A DNA stretch of 64,000 nucleotides from Oscillibacter sp. (GCA_017526785.1 JAFXQV010000021.1:95913-159912); one strand, 5' to 3'; counted from the stretch's first letter, positions 27,136 through 37,168 are shown. Notes: generated from the sequence alone by a model not told the origin. Numbers and translations are program-made.

Positions 27136-28221
27136 TTACAGACCGAACAGCGCGGACAGCTTCGCCTCGTCGAGTTCCGCGCCGATGACGCACAGACGCC
27201 CCGTGTAATCCGGGTGTCCGTCGCGGATTTCGGACTCCTCCGGCACATAGTCAAATTCCAGCCACTGGCCGCCCTCGCCGTTGACAATGCCCTTGGCGCG
27301 GAGAATCTTTCCATACGCGCCGCCGTCCAGCTCGTTCAGGATACGGGCAATTTCGGACTTTGAAAATACTTTCGGCGTCTCCCTGCCCCACGACGAAAAT
27401 ACCTCGTCGGCGTGGTGGTGATGGTGGTGATGTTCGTGGTCATGGTCATGCTCATGGTCGTGATGGTGTTCGTGGTCGTGGTCGTGATGGTGTTCATGTT
27501 CATGCTCATGGTCGTGTTCATGCTCATGGTCATGGCCGTGTTCATGGTCATGGTCATGGTCGTGATGGTGTTCGGCTTCCTCGGCCTCGTGTTCGGCGCG
27601 CATTTTGGCAAGCAGTTCTTCTTCCAGCGACACCTTCTCCATAGCCGCCAGAATCGTCTTGCCGTCCAACGCGTCCCAAGGCGTCGTCAAAATCGCCGCG
27701 TCCGGGTTCTTCTCCCGCAGAAGCGCCACAACCGCCTCTAATTTCTCCTGCGAGAGTTTCTGTGTCCGGGAAAGCACAATCGTTCCGGCGGATTCCACCT
27801 GATTGTTGTAGAACTCCCCAAAGTTCTTCATATACGTCTTTGCCTTCGTGGCGTCGGCGACGGTCACATAGCTGTTGAGTTCCATGCCGGGGACGTTCAC
27901 GCCCTTGACGGCTACAATCACGTCGCTGAGTTTGCCCACGCCGGACGGCTCAATCAGCACGCGGTCGGGGTGGAACTGTGCCTCAACGTCGGCCAGTGCC
28001 TTGCTGAAATCGCCGACAATCGTACAGCAGATACAGCCCGACGAGAGTTCCGAAATCTGCACGCCGGATTCTTTCAGGAAGCCGCCGTCAATGCTGATTT
28101 CGCCGAACTCGTTTTCAATCAACACGATTTTCTCGCCGGGGAACGCTTCGGCTAAGAGTTTCTTAATGAGTGTGGTTTTCCCCGCGCCCAGAAAGCCGGA
28201 GATAATGTCAATTTTGGTCAT
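27136..28221 (-). CDS. COG0523 metallochaperone GTPase with long His-rich loop
   Basis: A 361-residue CobW/ZigA-family GTPase. The P-loop is SGFLGAGKTTLI, the strand ENEFGEIS follows, the metal site is SSGCICCTI (CxCC), and EPSGVG marks the switch. Between about residues 214 and 268 lies a tract with some thirty-three histidines alternating with Asp and Glu, an evident metal-buffering or delivery segment. The C-terminal CobW_C domain follows. Members deliver Zn, Co or Ni to client enzymes using GTP. AAAGGA precedes the ATG at 28221. It is 23 bases after galM and likely in the same transcript. Confidence 0.92.
   Translation of the reverse strand: MTKIDIISGFLGAGKTTLIKKLLAEAFPGEKIVLIENEFGEISIDGGFLKESGVQISELSSGCICCTIVGDFSKALADVEAQFHPDRVLIEPSGVGKLSDVIVAVKGVNVPGMELNSYVTVADATKAKTYMKNFGEFYNNQVESAGTIVLSRTQKLSQEKLEAVVALLREKNPDAAILTTPWDALDGKTILAAMEKVSLEEELLAKMRAEHEAEEAEHHHDHDHDHEHGHDHEHEHDHEHEHEHHHDHDHEHHHDHEHDHDHEHHHHHHHADEVFSSWGRETPKVFSKSEIARILNELDGGAYGKILRAKGIVNGEGGQWLEFDYVPEESEIRDGHPDYTGRLCVIGAELDEAKLSALFGL
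27415..27575 (-). repeat. Low-complexity hexamer repeats coding the His tract
   Basis: Minus-strand CATGAC, CATGAG and CACGAC units recur in 6-base register (each coding His-Asp or His-Glu). The tract is expandable by slippage and explains spurious open frames in the other phases. Confidence 0.85.
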
Positions 28222-28244
28222 GCTATCAAGTCCTTTGCTGGTGT

Positions 28245-29264
28245 TCAGCGTACGCGGAACGCGTACGCGGTTTCAGTGTGCAGGTGCTGTCCGGCGCGCA
28301 GAACCGGAGACGGGAAGCCGTAACAGTTTGTGCCGTTCGGGAAAAGCTGTGTCTCGAAACAGACGCCCTCGCGGGGGTGGAGTGTGCCGTATTTCCCGGC
28401 GCGTTCGCCCAAGCCGTTGGCGGTGTAGAACTGCATGCCGGGCATGTCGGTCTCGACGGTCATTTCCAGTCCGGTCTTGTCACTGTACAGCACGGCGGCG
28501 CGTTTCACGGCAATAATATAGTTATGGTCGTAGCCCTTGCCGTTCTTCAACTGTACGTTGTCGGCGTCAATCTGCGAACCGACGGCGCGGGGTTCGCGGA
28601 AATCAAACGGCGTCCCGGTGATGTCGAGAATTTTTCCCGTGGGCAGTCCGGTCGCGTCGCTCTCCGTGATGCGCTCCGAGAAAATCTGTACCGTGTGTTC
28701 CATGGCCGAGCCGCCGCCGTTGAGGTTGAAATAGGCGTGGTTCGTGAGGTTTACCACGGTATCCTTGTCGGTGTCGGCGTCGTAGGCGATATTCAGGCGG
28801 TTGCTGTCGTCGAGCGTAAACGTGACCTGTACCGTCAGATTTCCGGGGTAGCCCTCCTCGCCGTCCGGGGACACGCGGTGAAACACGAGACGGTCATTTT
28901 CCGCCGTCACGTCCCACATACGGTGGTCGAAGCCCTTGATTCCGCCGTGAATGTGGTTCGCGCCGTTGTTCTTGACCAGATTGTAGGTCACGCCGTTCAG
29001 CGAGAACGACGCCCCCCCGATACGGTTTCCGACGCGTCCCAGTGTGCCGCCCAAGTGTCCGCCGAGGGTCTCGTACTGCCCGGGGTTGTCGTAGCCTAAC
29101 AGGACGTCGACCATAGCGCCGTCACGGGCGGGGACGCACAGCGCCTGTAAAATCGCGCCGTAGTCCAGCGCGGTCACGGACGCGCCCGCCGCGTTTTCAA
29201 GGCGATACGCCGTGACGGGCGTCCCGTCCGACAGCGTGCCGAATGGAAAACTGCTGACTGACAT
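28245..29264 (-). CDS. galM: Aldose 1-epimerase (galactose mutarotase)
   Basis: A 339-residue enzyme interconverting alpha and beta anomers of galactose/glucose. Family landmarks: LGGTLGRVGNRIGGASF, NNGANHIHGGIKGFDHRMWDV with the catalytic histidine, LTNHAYFNLNGGG with the second histidine, and GVCFETQLFPNG with the catalytic glutamate. The ATG at 29264 is chosen because GGAGGGAG lies 7 bases before it; an in-frame TTG at 29282 has no ribosome site. The gene lies between an amino-acid transporter and the COG0523 pair, without other galactose genes nearby. Confidence 0.93.
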   Translation of the reverse strand: MSVSSFPFGTLSDGTPVTAYRLENAAGASVTALDYGAILQALCVPARDGAMVDVLLGYDNPGQYETLGGHLGGTLGRVGNRIGGASFSLNGVTYNLVKNNGANHIHGGIKGFDHRMWDVTAENDRLVFHRVSPDGEEGYPGNLTVQVTFTLDDSNRLNIAYDADTDKDTVVNLTNHAYFNLNGGGSAMEHTVQIFSERITESDATGLPTGKILDITGTPFDFREPRAVGSQIDADNVQLKNGKGYDHNYIIAVKRAAVLYSDKTGLEMTVETDMPGMQFYTANGLGERAGKYGTLHPREGVCFETQLFPNGTNCYGFPSPVLRAGQHLHTETAYAFRVR

Positions 29265-29283
29265 AATTTTCTCCCTCCACAAT

Positions 29284-30006
29284 TTACAGAACCTTGCTCA
29301 AAAAGTCTTTCAGGCGCGGGTGTGTCGGACTGCCGAACAACTGCGCCGGGGGCGCTTCCTCTAACACCTTGCCGTCGGCCATGAACAGTACCCGGCTCCC
29401 CACTTCACGGGCAAAGCCCATTTCATGCGTGACAACGACCATCGTCATACCCTCTTTGGCAAGCTGTTTCATGACTTCCAGCACCTCCCCGACCATTTCC
29501 GGGTCAAGCGCCGACGTGGGTTCGTCGAAGAGCATCAGTTTCGGACGCATGGCCAGCGCCCGGACAATCGCCACGCGCTGTTTCTGTCCGCCCGACAACT
29601 GCGCCGGGTAGGCGTCGATACGGTCACGCAGTCCGACACGCTGTAACAGGGTTTCGGCGGTCTCGTCGGCCTCCGCCTGCTTCATCAAGCCCGTGCGGAC
29701 GGGTGCCAGCGTGATGTTCTTCCGAATCGTCATGTTCGGGAACAGGTTGAAGTGCTGAAAGACCATGCCCATCTGACGCCGCACAAGGTCAATTTTCACT
29801 TTCGGGTCAGTAATCAGCGTCCCGTCGAAGGTGATTTCCCCGGCCGTGGGTTCCTCCAGAAGGTTCAGACAGCGCAGAAACGTGGACTTCCCGGAACCCG
29901 AGGGGCCAATGATAACGACTTTCTCGCCGGGGTGGATGTGCTGTGAGATGTCGTCCAACACAAGGTGATGTCCGAACGACTTAGAGAGGTGTTTAACGTC
30001 TATCAC
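29284..30006 (-). CDS. Polar amino-acid ABC transporter ATP-binding protein (GlnQ-like)
   Basis: A 240-residue ATPase of the PAO family. Walker [14 protein letters not shown]-loop [12 protein letters not shown], signature [15 protein letters not shown], Walker [17 protein letters not shown] and H-loop VVTHEMGFA are all intact. Translation starts at a GTG (30006) with an AAGGAGG site, overlapping the permease by 14 bases. It is the last gene of the binding protein-permease-ATPase operon. Confidence 0.95.
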   Translation of the reverse strand: MIDVKHLSKSFGHHLVLDDISQHIHPGEKVVIIGPSGSGKSTFLRCLNLLEEPTAGEITFDGTLITDPKVKIDLVRRQMGMVFQHFNLFPNMTIRKNITLAPVRTGLMKQAEADETAETLLQRVGLRDRIDAYPAQLSGGQKQRVAIVRALAMRPKLMLFDEPTSALDPEMVGEVLEVMKQLAKEGMTMVVVTHEMGFAREVGSRVLFMADGKVLEEAPPAQLFGSPTHPRLKDFLSKVL

Positions 30007-30769
30007 TCTGTCTCAGCCTCCTTTCCAAAATCCCCTGCAAGTAGCTGAATATCATGACCAGTACCAGATAAATGAGGGCGATTCCGAACAACGGGAACAT
30101 TTGCTCGTAAGTCCGGCTGTAGATTCCCTGCGCGGCATAGAGTAATTCCTTGCCGCCGATAACGGTAATCAGGGACGTGTCTTTCAGCAGAACAATGAAC
30201 TCGTTGCCCAGCGCCGGCAGAATCGCCTTGACTGCCTGCGGCACCACGATAAACCGCATGGTGTCCAGATAGTTCAGGCCGAGGGAGCGCCCGGCCTCCG
30301 ACTGCCCGGGGTCAAGCGACATAAGGCCGCCCCGGATGATTTCCGATACGTACGCGCCGGAGTTAATCCCAAGCGACAACGCGCCGACCATCGTAAAGTT
30401 CCGGCTGCTCTTGAAGACGACCATGCCCATGATGAGGAGCTGTACCATCATCGGCGTACCGCGAATGACCGTCACGTACACCCGGCAGACCAGATTCACA
30501 AGGCCTAAGAGGGAGTTCCGCTGTCCGGGGCGCTGCTGGGCGTGGGAGGTGCGGATGACCGCCACAATGATACCGAGTATGATACCGAGTATCAAGGCCA
30601 TTGCCGTGACGGTCAAGGTTGTCCCGACGCCGCTGAGGTACCGCTTCCAGCGGTCGGCCTCGATGAACGCCTGATAGAACAGCACAAAATAGCGTTGCAA
30701 GGGCGGGAGCGCTTCGCCGGAAATCATCACTTGCCGCCACTCGTCATAAAGAATGCCCCATTGTTCCAA
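29993..30769 (-). CDS. Polar amino-acid ABC transporter permease
   Basis: About 258 residues, with a His/Glu/Gln/Arg/opine-type permease domain: [27 protein letters not shown], the EAA loop [23 protein letters not shown], and several helices. I choose the TTG at 30769 because GAGGTG lies 6 bases upstream, as in mnmA of this window; an in-frame GTG at 30778 would sit on that very site. It forms the channel for the binding protein encoded before it. Confidence 0.9.
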   Translation of the reverse strand: MEQWGILYDEWRQVMISGEALPPLQRYFVLFYQAFIEADRWKRYLSGVGTTLTVTAMALILGIILGIIVAVIRTSHAQQRPGQRNSLLGLVNLVCRVYVTVIRGTPMMVQLLIMGMVVFKSSRNFTMVGALSLGINSGAYVSEIIRGGLMSLDPGQSEAGRSLGLNYLDTMRFIVVPQAVKAILPALGNEFIVLLKDTSLITVIGGKELLYAAQGIYSRTYEQMFPLFGIALIYLVLVMIFSYLQGILERRLRQSDRR

Positions 30770-30814
30770 AAAATTCACCTCTTTCTGACAGATGCGCCGG
30801 AGTTCTCAAAAACA

Positions 30815-30834
30815 GGGGCGGCGCGTGCCGCCCC
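30815..30834 (-). other. Intercistronic hairpin between binding protein and permease genes
   Basis: GGGGCGGC is inverted as GCCGCCCC around a four-base loop. Hairpins here commonly stabilise or attenuate the message so that more binding protein than permease is made; that role is inferred. Confidence 0.6.
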
Positions 30835-30856
30835 CGATAGGAGTTGTTGGAGCCTT

Positions 30857-31735
30857 TTATTCGGCCGGGATATACTTGTCAATCACGGCCTGAATGGAGC
30901 CGTCCGCCTTGAGTTCCGCGAGAGCGCCGTTGATTGCGTCCAACAAAGCCGTGTTGTTCTTGTCAACGCCGATTGCGTAGTCCTCCACGGTGTATTCGGT
31001 GTCCAGAATGGTCAGGCCGGGGTTGCTGGCGACAAGCGCCTTTGCGGGGGCGTTGTCAATCACGACGCAGTCCACGACGTGGTTTAACAGAGCCTGCACG
31101 GCCGTAATGCCGTTGTCGTAGGCGGTAACGTGGGTGTCTCCGAAGTCGTCGACGCAATACTGATACCCCGTCGTGGCCATTTGGGTGCCAATCATGTGTT
31201 CGCCGAGATTGTCCAGCGTCACGTCGGAGCCTTCCGGGACAATGACGACCTGCACGCCCGTGGCGTAGGTGTCGGAGAAGTTCATGACTTGGAGGCGGTC
31301 TTCCTTGACGGTGACGCCCGCCATAACGATGTCACTCTTGCCCGACTGAACGGCCAGAAGCGCGGCGGCAAAGTCCATGTCGTCAATTTGGAGTTCGAGG
31401 CCGAGCTTTTCGGCAATCATTCCGGCGATTTCGATGTCAATGCCTTCAAAACCTCCGGCGTCGGTGGTCATTTCGTACGGGGGGAATGCCGCGTTTGTGG
31501 TCATGGTCAGCTTGCCGGGGGAAACCGTCGTCAGCGCGGTTTCCTCTCCGGGCGCGGCGTCATCGGGCGTCGCGGCGGCGTCGGGGGTTTCAGACGCCGC
31601 GTCGTTATCGGGGGTCTGGGCGGTCTCTTCCTGCGCTTGGCTTTCGCCTTCCTGCGGGGCGGGCGTCCCGCCGCCGCAACCCGCCAGACAGAGCGTCAGC
31701 GACAGCGCCAGCAACAGAGCGGAAAATTTCTTCAT
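30857..31735 (-). CDS. Amino-acid-binding lipoprotein of ABC transporter
   Basis: A 292-residue lipoprotein with lipobox CLAGCGG (Cys about 20), an acidic/Ala/Thr linker to about residue 70, then an SBP_bac_3 domain: LTMTTNAAFPPYEMT, GFEGIDIEIAGMIAEKLGLEL, DMDFAAALLAVQSGKSDIVMAGVT and ERLQ-like VKEDRLQVMNFSDTY. This is the glutamine/cystine-type fold; the ligand cannot be named. AAAGGAAG precedes the ATG. A GC hairpin (31765-31792) separates it from the upstream gene. Confidence 0.93.
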   Translation of the reverse strand: MKKFSALLLALSLTLCLAGCGGGTPAPQEGESQAQEETAQTPDNDAASETPDAAATPDDAAPGEETALTTVSPGKLTMTTNAAFPPYEMTTDAGGFEGIDIEIAGMIAEKLGLELQIDDMDFAAALLAVQSGKSDIVMAGVTVKEDRLQVMNFSDTYATGVQVVIVPEGSDVTLDNLGEHMIGTQMATTGYQYCVDDFGDTHVTAYDNGITAVQALLNHVVDCVVIDNAPAKALVASNPGLTILDTEYTVEDYAIGVDKNNTALLDAINGALAELKADGSIQAVIDKYIPAE

Positions 31736-31796
31736 GCGATAACTTCCTTTCGTCTTTATGGCATGCCGTCCCGACTTCCAAAACGGGGCGGCCTGC

Positions 31797-32918
31797 TTAA
31801 CGGTATACGTACCGCGCCGGGGCGGGCGTGGGAAGCGCGGACAGCTCCGGCACGAACATCAGAACGCCTGCTAAGGCTTCCGTGCAAGCCTCCACTTCCG
31901 ACGCCTCGACTTTCGCGTAAACGCGGTCGACGTACGGCGCGATAACGTCAACGGACAGCCCGGACAAATGCGGCGTTTCTCTGTCCAGCAGAATTTCTTT
32001 CGGAACCTCCACGGAAAGAACCACGTTGAACGGTTCCAGCGCCTTCCGGACTTCCGAGAAGAAGGTAGCAAGATTCTCCTCTTTTGTCAGGTCGCCGTAC
32101 AAAATCCGGTCAAGGCGTCCGACGGACGGGTAGCAGGCGTCGGTCAACAGGATTTCGTCAAATCCCAGTTCGGCGGCGTCGCGCGCCAGATTGCACAGAT
32201 ATGTCCTCGTGATTTCGCGGGCGGGGTCAATCCAGAAATCCTCGTTGCCGTCTTGGAAAATGCGCCCGCTGAGGTTTCGCAGACGCGCCCGGACATTGCC
32301 GTTAGACGCCCGCCAGTCCCGGAAACACGCCAGAGTTGCGATGGTGTGCGTATCGGCGGCGGTTAATTTTTTCAAGGCCTCCGTGGTGTCGGCGGCGATG
32401 TTCTTCGATTCGGTGAGGACTTCCGTGTAGATGATATTGGGACTGTCAAAGTATACCCAGCCCTCCGTGTCCTTCAGACGCACGGAGACGGCGTTGTAGC
32501 CGCTGTTCCGCCGCAAGAGCCACGAGATTTCATCGTAAGTCGCCACCGACAGAGGCGCGGCCTGTACCGGGTAGACATGGAAAATATCCGGGGCGGGGTT
32601 CTGTTCCGGCTCCGGCTCTTCCGTAGCGGGTTCGTCCGTCACCGTTTCGGCGTCGGAATCGGGAGGCACTGTCCCCGCGTCGTCCGGCACTGTCTCCGCG
32701 TCCGCGGGCGGGGGCGGCGGATTTTCGGACGCGGCATCGGCTTCCTCCTGCCACGGAAACTGTACCTGCCGCGTTCCGTCGCTATCCACCACCATGTTGC
32801 GCTGTAACAGCAACACGCCAAAGGACGCCAGTATGACGGAAAGCAACAACACCGTGACCACCAGTTTCCACAGAGGCCCCCGGCCACGATAACTTGTGTA
32901 GCCCTTTACCTTTGGCAT
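31797..32918 (-). CDS. Membrane-anchored putative glycoside hydrolase (DUF4015-like)
   Basis: A 373-residue protein: basic N-terminus, one transmembrane helix (about 17-40), a Pro/Glu/Asp/Thr-rich linker (about 55-112), then a TIM-barrel-like domain. Segments GYNAVSVRLKDTEGWVYFDS, LACFRDW, DFWIDPAREITRTYLCNLARDAAELGFDEILLTDACYP and the late DVIAPYVDRVYAK resemble the putative glycosyl-hydrolase family DUF4015. Acting on wall or surface glycans outside the membrane is an inference. It lies between rpiB and the amino-acid transporter. Confidence 0.72.
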   Translation of the reverse strand: MPKVKGYTSYRGRGPLWKLVVTVLLLSVILASFGVLLLQRNMVVDSDGTRQVQFPWQEEADAASENPPPPPADAETVPDDAGTVPPDSDAETVTDEPATEEPEPEQNPAPDIFHVYPVQAAPLSVATYDEISWLLRRNSGYNAVSVRLKDTEGWVYFDSPNIIYTEVLTESKNIAADTTEALKKLTAADTHTIATLACFRDWRASNGNVRARLRNLSGRIFQDGNEDFWIDPAREITRTYLCNLARDAAELGFDEILLTDACYPSVGRLDRILYGDLTKEENLATFFSEVRKALEPFNVVLSVEVPKEILLDRETPHLSGLSVDVIAPYVDRVYAKVEASEVEACTEALAGVLMFVPELSALPTPAPARYVYR

Positions 32919-32945
32919 GTCGCCGCTCCTTTCCCCCTGATTCGG

Positions 32946-33383
32946 TCAGTTTTCGACCGCCATCATCTTATTGACGCGGCGCTCGTGCCGTCCGCCCTCG
33001 AACTCGGTCGAGAGAAAGACTTCTACCATGCGCTTGGCCATTTCGGGGCCGGTGAAGCCCGCGCCAATGGCCAGCATGTTCGCGTTATTGTGGCGGCGGG
33101 TCAACTCGGCCTGCAGGCAGTCGGCGCAGTGGGCGCAACGAATGCCCTTGACCTTGTTCGCGGTAATGGAAATGCCGATGCCCGTCAGACAGATGACGAT
33201 TCCGCGGTCACACTTGCCCTCGGCGACGGCGCGGGCGGCGGGTTCGCCGAAGTCGGGGTAGTCGCAGCTCTCGGCACTGTAACAGCCGAAATCCTCATAG
33301 GTGTGTCCCAAATCGTCCAGCACGGTCTTGACAAACTGCATTAATTGATAACCGCCGTGGTCACATCCCAGCGCGATTTTCAT
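32946..33383 (-). CDS. rpiB: Ribose-5-phosphate isomerase B (RpiB/LacAB family)
   Basis: A 145-residue enzyme interconverting ribose-5-phosphate and ribulose-5-phosphate. It keeps GCDHGGYQL at the N-terminus, the catalytic Cys in VICLTGIGIS, TANKVKGIRC, and RRHNNANMLAIGAG with the ring-opening histidine. The usual CGTG core reads CLTG here, a Gly to Leu change next to the active cysteine. Length and order of motifs are otherwise typical. It is transcribed with the same orientation as its neighbours but 118 bases downstream of dnaJ. Confidence 0.9.
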   Translation of the reverse strand: MKIALGCDHGGYQLMQFVKTVLDDLGHTYEDFGCYSAESCDYPDFGEPAARAVAEGKCDRGIVICLTGIGISITANKVKGIRCAHCADCLQAELTRRHNNANMLAIGAGFTGPEMAKRMVEVFLSTEFEGGRHERRVNKMMAVEN

Positions 33384-33501
33384 GTGAAACGCCTCCTGTT
33401 CGCGTCGATTCCCGGAAGCCCGGGACAGTTGCTATCTATTATAGCCGCGAGCCGACGAAAAATCAATGATTATCTTTCCAATATTCGGAGAAATTCGACG
33501 T

Positions 33502-34653
33502 TCAGCGGCTTCTTCCCTTTTTCTTCCAGAACGGCTTGCGCTCTCCGTCGTCGGCCTCGCCCTCGCCCATGGTTTCGGCGAACTTGCGCAAGGCCTCCTT
33601 TTGCTCGCGGTTCAGGTTCTTGGGCGTCTCAATGTAGACCGTCACGTACTGGTCGCCGCGTCCGCGCCCGTTGATGAACGGAATGCCCTTGCCTTTCAGG
33701 CGGAACGTCGCGCCGCTCTGCGTTCCCTCCGGCAAGTCGTACTCTACATTCCCGTCAATGGTGGGAATTTCCAGCTTCGCGCCGAGGACGGCCTGCGCGA
33801 ATGTGATACCCTGCTCGCACAAGACCGACGTTCCCTCCCGGCGAAAGAGGCTGTGGGGGCGGATGGAAATCGACACGAGCAAATCCCCGGCGGTGCCGCC
33901 GTTTTTCCCGGCGTGTCCCTGTCCCCGGACGGAAATCGACTGCCCGGCGTCGATTCCGGCGGGAATCTGCACCTGTATCGTGCGGCGGCGGCGAACCATG
34001 CCGCTTCCGTGGCAGTCCCTGCACGGCTGGCGGATAATCTTCCCCTTCCCTGAACAGCGCGTACAGGGCGCGGAGGTCGCCACGGTGCCGAACGCCGTTT
34101 GGCGGCGAACCTGTACCTGTCCGGTGCCGTGGCAGTCGGGGCATGTCTCCGGGGAGGTTCCGGCGACACAGCCATTGCCGTGGCAGGTCTCGCAGGTCTC
34201 GTAATGCTCTACCGTCAATTCCTTCTGACAGCCGAAAGCGGCCTCCTCGAACGTGATACTCACGGATACCCGGATGCTTTCGCCGCGCTGGGGGGCGTTC
34301 GGGTTGGCGCGGCGCGCCCCGCCGAATCCGCCCCCGAAGAAACTGCCGAAGATGTCGCCCAAGTCGCTGAAGTCGAAATCCCCGCTGAATCCGCCGCCGT
34401 AGCCGCCCGCGCCGAAATTCGGGTCAACTCCGGCGTGTCCGTAGCGGTCGTAACGCGCCTTCTTGTCGGCGTTGGAGAGGACTTCGTAGGCCTCGCCGAC
34501 TTCCTTGAATTTTTCTTCGGCGTCCTTGTCGCCGGGGTTCAGGTCGGGGTGGTACTTTCGCGCCATTTTCTTGTAGGCCTTCTTGATGTCGTCCTCCGAC
34601 GCGTCCTTGCCGATTCCCAACACCTCGTAATAGTCCCGTTTGCTGTCTGCCAT
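33502..34653 (-). CDS. dnaJ: Chaperone DnaJ (Hsp40)
   Basis: A 383-residue type I DnaJ. The J domain (1-70) carries HPD in [10 protein letters not shown]; a Gly/Phe-rich linker (about 75-110) follows; the zinc domain has four CxxCxGxG repeats ([32 protein letters not shown]); the rest forms the substrate-binding and dimer domains. It stimulates DnaK ATPase and holds unfolded proteins. It is the last gene of the hrcA-grpE-dnaK-dnaJ operon. Confidence 0.96.
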   Translation of the reverse strand: MADSKRDYYEVLGIGKDASEDDIKKAYKKMARKYHPDLNPGDKDAEEKFKEVGEAYEVLSNADKKARYDRYGHAGVDPNFGAGGYGGGFSGDFDFSDLGDIFGSFFGGGFGGARRANPNAPQRGESIRVSVSITFEEAAFGCQKELTVEHYETCETCHGNGCVAGTSPETCPDCHGTGQVQVRRQTAFGTVATSAPCTRCSGKGKIIRQPCRDCHGSGMVRRRRTIQVQIPAGIDAGQSISVRGQGHAGKNGGTAGDLLVSISIRPHSLFRREGTSVLCEQGITFAQAVLGAKLEIPTIDGNVEYDLPEGTQSGATFRLKGKGIPFINGRGRGDQYVTVYIETPKNLNREQKEALRKFAETMGEGEADDGERKPFWKKKGRSR

Positions 34654-34684
34654 ACGCTGACTCCTTATGATTCAAACGCCGCAA

Positions 34685-34709
34685 TCAGGGACAGTGGAAC
34701 TGTCCCTGA
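34685..34709 (-). other. Perfect 11-bp hairpin between dnaK and dnaJ
   Basis: TCAGGGACAGT (34685-34695) is inverted at 34699-34709 with a three-base loop. Without a T-run it is better read as an mRNA processing or stability element than a terminator. Confidence 0.6.
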
Positions 34710-34726
34710 CCGCGTAGCCATTCTTC

Positions 34727-36577
34727 TTATTTGCCCTGATTCGGGTCGTCGTCGACGACCTTGTAATCCGCGTCGTAATACTGCTGTCCGTCTCCGGCAC
34801 CGGACTGCCCGGGATTGGCGCCGGACTGCGCCGCGCCCTGCGGGTTCGCCTGCTGGTAGAGTTTCTCGCTGACGGCGTAGAATGCCTGTTTGAGTTCCTC
34901 CGTCGCGGACTTAATCCGGCCGGAATCCGTACCCTTCAAGGCCTCTTTCAGGTTGTCAATGCCGCCCTGCACTTTAGAGCGGTCGTCGGCCGGGATTTTG
35001 TCGCCCATTTCGGAGAGCGTCTTTTCGCTCTGGTACACCATCTGGTCGGCCTCGTTGCGGACTTCGACTTCTTCTTTGAGGCGCTTATCTTCGGCCGCGT
35101 ACTGTTCGGCTTCCTTGACGGCCTTTTCGATGTCCTCTTTGCTCATGTTGGAGGACGACGTAATGGTAATGTGCTGTTCCTTGCCCGTGCCGAGGTCTTT
35201 GGCGGAGACGTTCACAATACCGTTGGCGTCGATGTCGAATGTGACTTCAATCTGCGGCACGCCGCGCCGCGCCGGGGCGATTCCGTCAAGGTGGAAGCGT
35301 CCAAGGGACTTGTTGGCGGCGGCCATTTCGCGCTCACCCTGCAGGACGTTGACTTCCACGCTCGTCTGGTTGTCGGCGGCGGTGGAGAAAATCTGGCTCT
35401 TCTTGACGGGAATGGTCGTGTTCCGGTCGATGAGTTTCGTACACACGCCGCCCATGGTCTCAATGCCCAGCGACAGCGGGGTGACGTCCAGCAGAAGCAG
35501 ACCCTTCACGTCGCCTTTCAGCACGCCAGCCTGTAACGCCGCGCCCATGGCCACACATTCGTCCGGGTTGATTCCCTTGAACGGCTCGCTTCCGGTGAAG
35601 TTCTTCACGGCTTCCTGCACGGCGGGAATGCGGCTCGAACCGCCCACAAGCAGAACTTTCGCAAGGTCGGACGGGCGGAGGCCAGCGTCGGACATGGCCT
35701 GCCGTACGGGTCCCATGGTCGCGTCCACAAGGTGACTTGTCAGCTCGTTGAACTTGGCGCGGGAGAGCGTCATGTCAAGGTGTTTGGGGCCGGAGGCGTC
35801 CGCCGTGATATAGGGGAGGTTGATATTGGACATCGTGACGCCGGAGAGTTCGATTTTGGCCTTTTCGGCGGCCTCTTTCAGTCTCTGCATGGCAACGCGG
35901 TCTCCGGACAGGTCGACGCCGTCCGTACGCTTGAACTCGCTGACCATCCACTTCATGACGCATTCATCGAAGTCGTCGCCGCCGAGGCGGTTATTGCCCG
36001 CCGTGGCAAGGACTTCAATCACGCCGTCGTCAATTTCGAGAATCGAAACGTCGAACGTGCCGCCGCCGAGGTCGTAGACCATGATTTTCTGGGACTGCTC
36101 CTTGTCGACGCCGTAGGCCAGCGCGGCGGCGGTGGGCTCGTTGATAATGCGCAGGACTTCCAACCCCGCGATTTTCCCGGCGTCCTTGGTGGCCTGCCGC
36201 TGGGAGTCCGTGAAGTAGGCGGGTACCGTGATAACGGCTTCCGTGACGGTGCCGCCCAAATAGGCTTCCGCGTCGGCTTTCAGCTTCTGCAAAATCATGG
36301 CGCTGATTTCCTGCGGGGTGTAGCGCTTGTCGTCGATTTTGACCTTGTAATCGCTTCCCATTTCGCGCTTGATAGAGGAAATGGTGCGTTCGGGGTTCGT
36401 GATGGCCTGCCGCTTGGCGACCTGCCCGACCATGCGCTCCCCGGTCTTGGAGAACGCCACGACCGACGGCGTGGTGCGGTTGCCCTCCGCGTTGGGAATC
36501 ACGACGGCCTCTCCGCCCTCCATGACGGACACACAAGAGTTGGTAGTTCCTAAATCAATTCCGATTACTTTAGACAT
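34727..36577 (-). CDS. dnaK: Chaperone DnaK (Hsp70)
   Basis: A 616-residue Hsp70. The ATPase domain shows [26 protein letters not shown] and [12 protein letters not shown]; the substrate domain starts around [14 protein letters not shown]; the lid ends in a Gln/Gly/Ala-rich tail. It lacks the long insert of Gram-negative DnaK, as expected in Firmicutes. It works with DnaJ and GrpE, both encoded alongside. An AGGAGG site precedes the ATG at 36577. Confidence 0.97.
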   Translation of the reverse strand: MSKVIGIDLGTTNSCVSVMEGGEAVVIPNAEGNRTTPSVVAFSKTGERMVGQVAKRQAITNPERTISSIKREMGSDYKVKIDDKRYTPQEISAMILQKLKADAEAYLGGTVTEAVITVPAYFTDSQRQATKDAGKIAGLEVLRIINEPTAAALAYGVDKEQSQKIMVYDLGGGTFDVSILEIDDGVIEVLATAGNNRLGGDDFDECVMKWMVSEFKRTDGVDLSGDRVAMQRLKEAAEKAKIELSGVTMSNINLPYITADASGPKHLDMTLSRAKFNELTSHLVDATMGPVRQAMSDAGLRPSDLAKVLLVGGSSRIPAVQEAVKNFTGSEPFKGINPDECVAMGAALQAGVLKGDVKGLLLLDVTPLSLGIETMGGVCTKLIDRNTTIPVKKSQIFSTAADNQTSVEVNVLQGEREMAAANKSLGRFHLDGIAPARRGVPQIEVTFDIDANGIVNVSAKDLGTGKEQHITITSSSNMSKEDIEKAVKEAEQYAAEDKRLKEEVEVRNEADQMVYQSEKTLSEMGDKIPADDRSKVQGGIDNLKEALKGTDSGRIKSATEELKQAFYAVSEKLYQQANPQGAAQSGANPGQSGAGDGQQYYDADYKVVDDDPNQGK

Positions 36578-36610
36578 GGTAAATTTGCCTCCTGTTGATG
36601 TTGCGTTTTA

Positions 36611-37168
36611 TTAATTGGCTACCTGAACCACGGCGTGACGGATTACTTTTCCGTTCATCATAAAGCCGGGCTGGAATACCTGTGAAACCACGTTTTCCCC
36701 GTACTGCTCATCGTCAATGTGGTTGACGGCGTTGTGCTTCTCGGGGTCGAACGTCTGCCCCTGCGCGTCGATTTCCGTCACGCCCGCGGACTTTAAGATT
36801 TCCTGCGACTGCTGGAAAATCTTGATTAAGCCCTGCTTGTGGGGGTTTTCGTCGTCGCCCTCGACAGCGGCGGCACGCGCTAAGTTGTCATACACGGGAA
36901 GAAACTTTAGGATTGTGTCCGCCTTCGCGTCCTGCCAGAGCGATTCCTTCTCGCGGGCGGTACGCTTCCGGTAGTTGTCGTACTCCGCCGCTTGTCGCAC
37001 AAACTGGTCTTTGAGTTGTTCCAGCTCTTTGGCGGCCGCCTCCATGCGCTCCATTTGGGCGCGGGTCAGCGTGAACGTTTCCGGCGACGCGTTTTCCGCT
37101 TCCGTGACAGGTTCCGCGCCGCTGTCCGGCGTCTCCTGCGATTTGCTGTCGGTGTGTTCCTCGGTCAT
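36611..37168 (-). CDS. grpE: Nucleotide exchange factor GrpE
   Basis: A 185-residue protein. An acidic disordered N-terminus (1-35) leads to a long coiled coil, then DNYRKRTAREKE, FLPVYDNLARAA and the conserved C-terminal block EKHNAVNHIDD...VSQVFQPGFMMNGKVIRHAVVQV. It releases ADP from DnaK. The ATG at 37168 overlaps the hrcA stop by 4 bases (ATGA), so the two are translationally coupled. Confidence 0.95.
   Translation of the reverse strand: MTEEHTDSKSQETPDSGAEPVTEAENASPETFTLTRAQMERMEAAAKELEQLKDQFVRQAAEYDNYRKRTAREKESLWQDAKADTILKFLPVYDNLARAAAVEGDDENPHKQGLIKIFQQSQEILKSAGVTEIDAQGQTFDPEKHNAVNHIDDEQYGENVVSQVFQPGFMMNGKVIRHAVVQVAN

Noticed and set aside
27360-27741. Met/Val-rich plus-strand frames opposite the His tract
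   Set aside because: They are the reverse reading of the CATGAC/CATGAG repeats and not credible membrane proteins.
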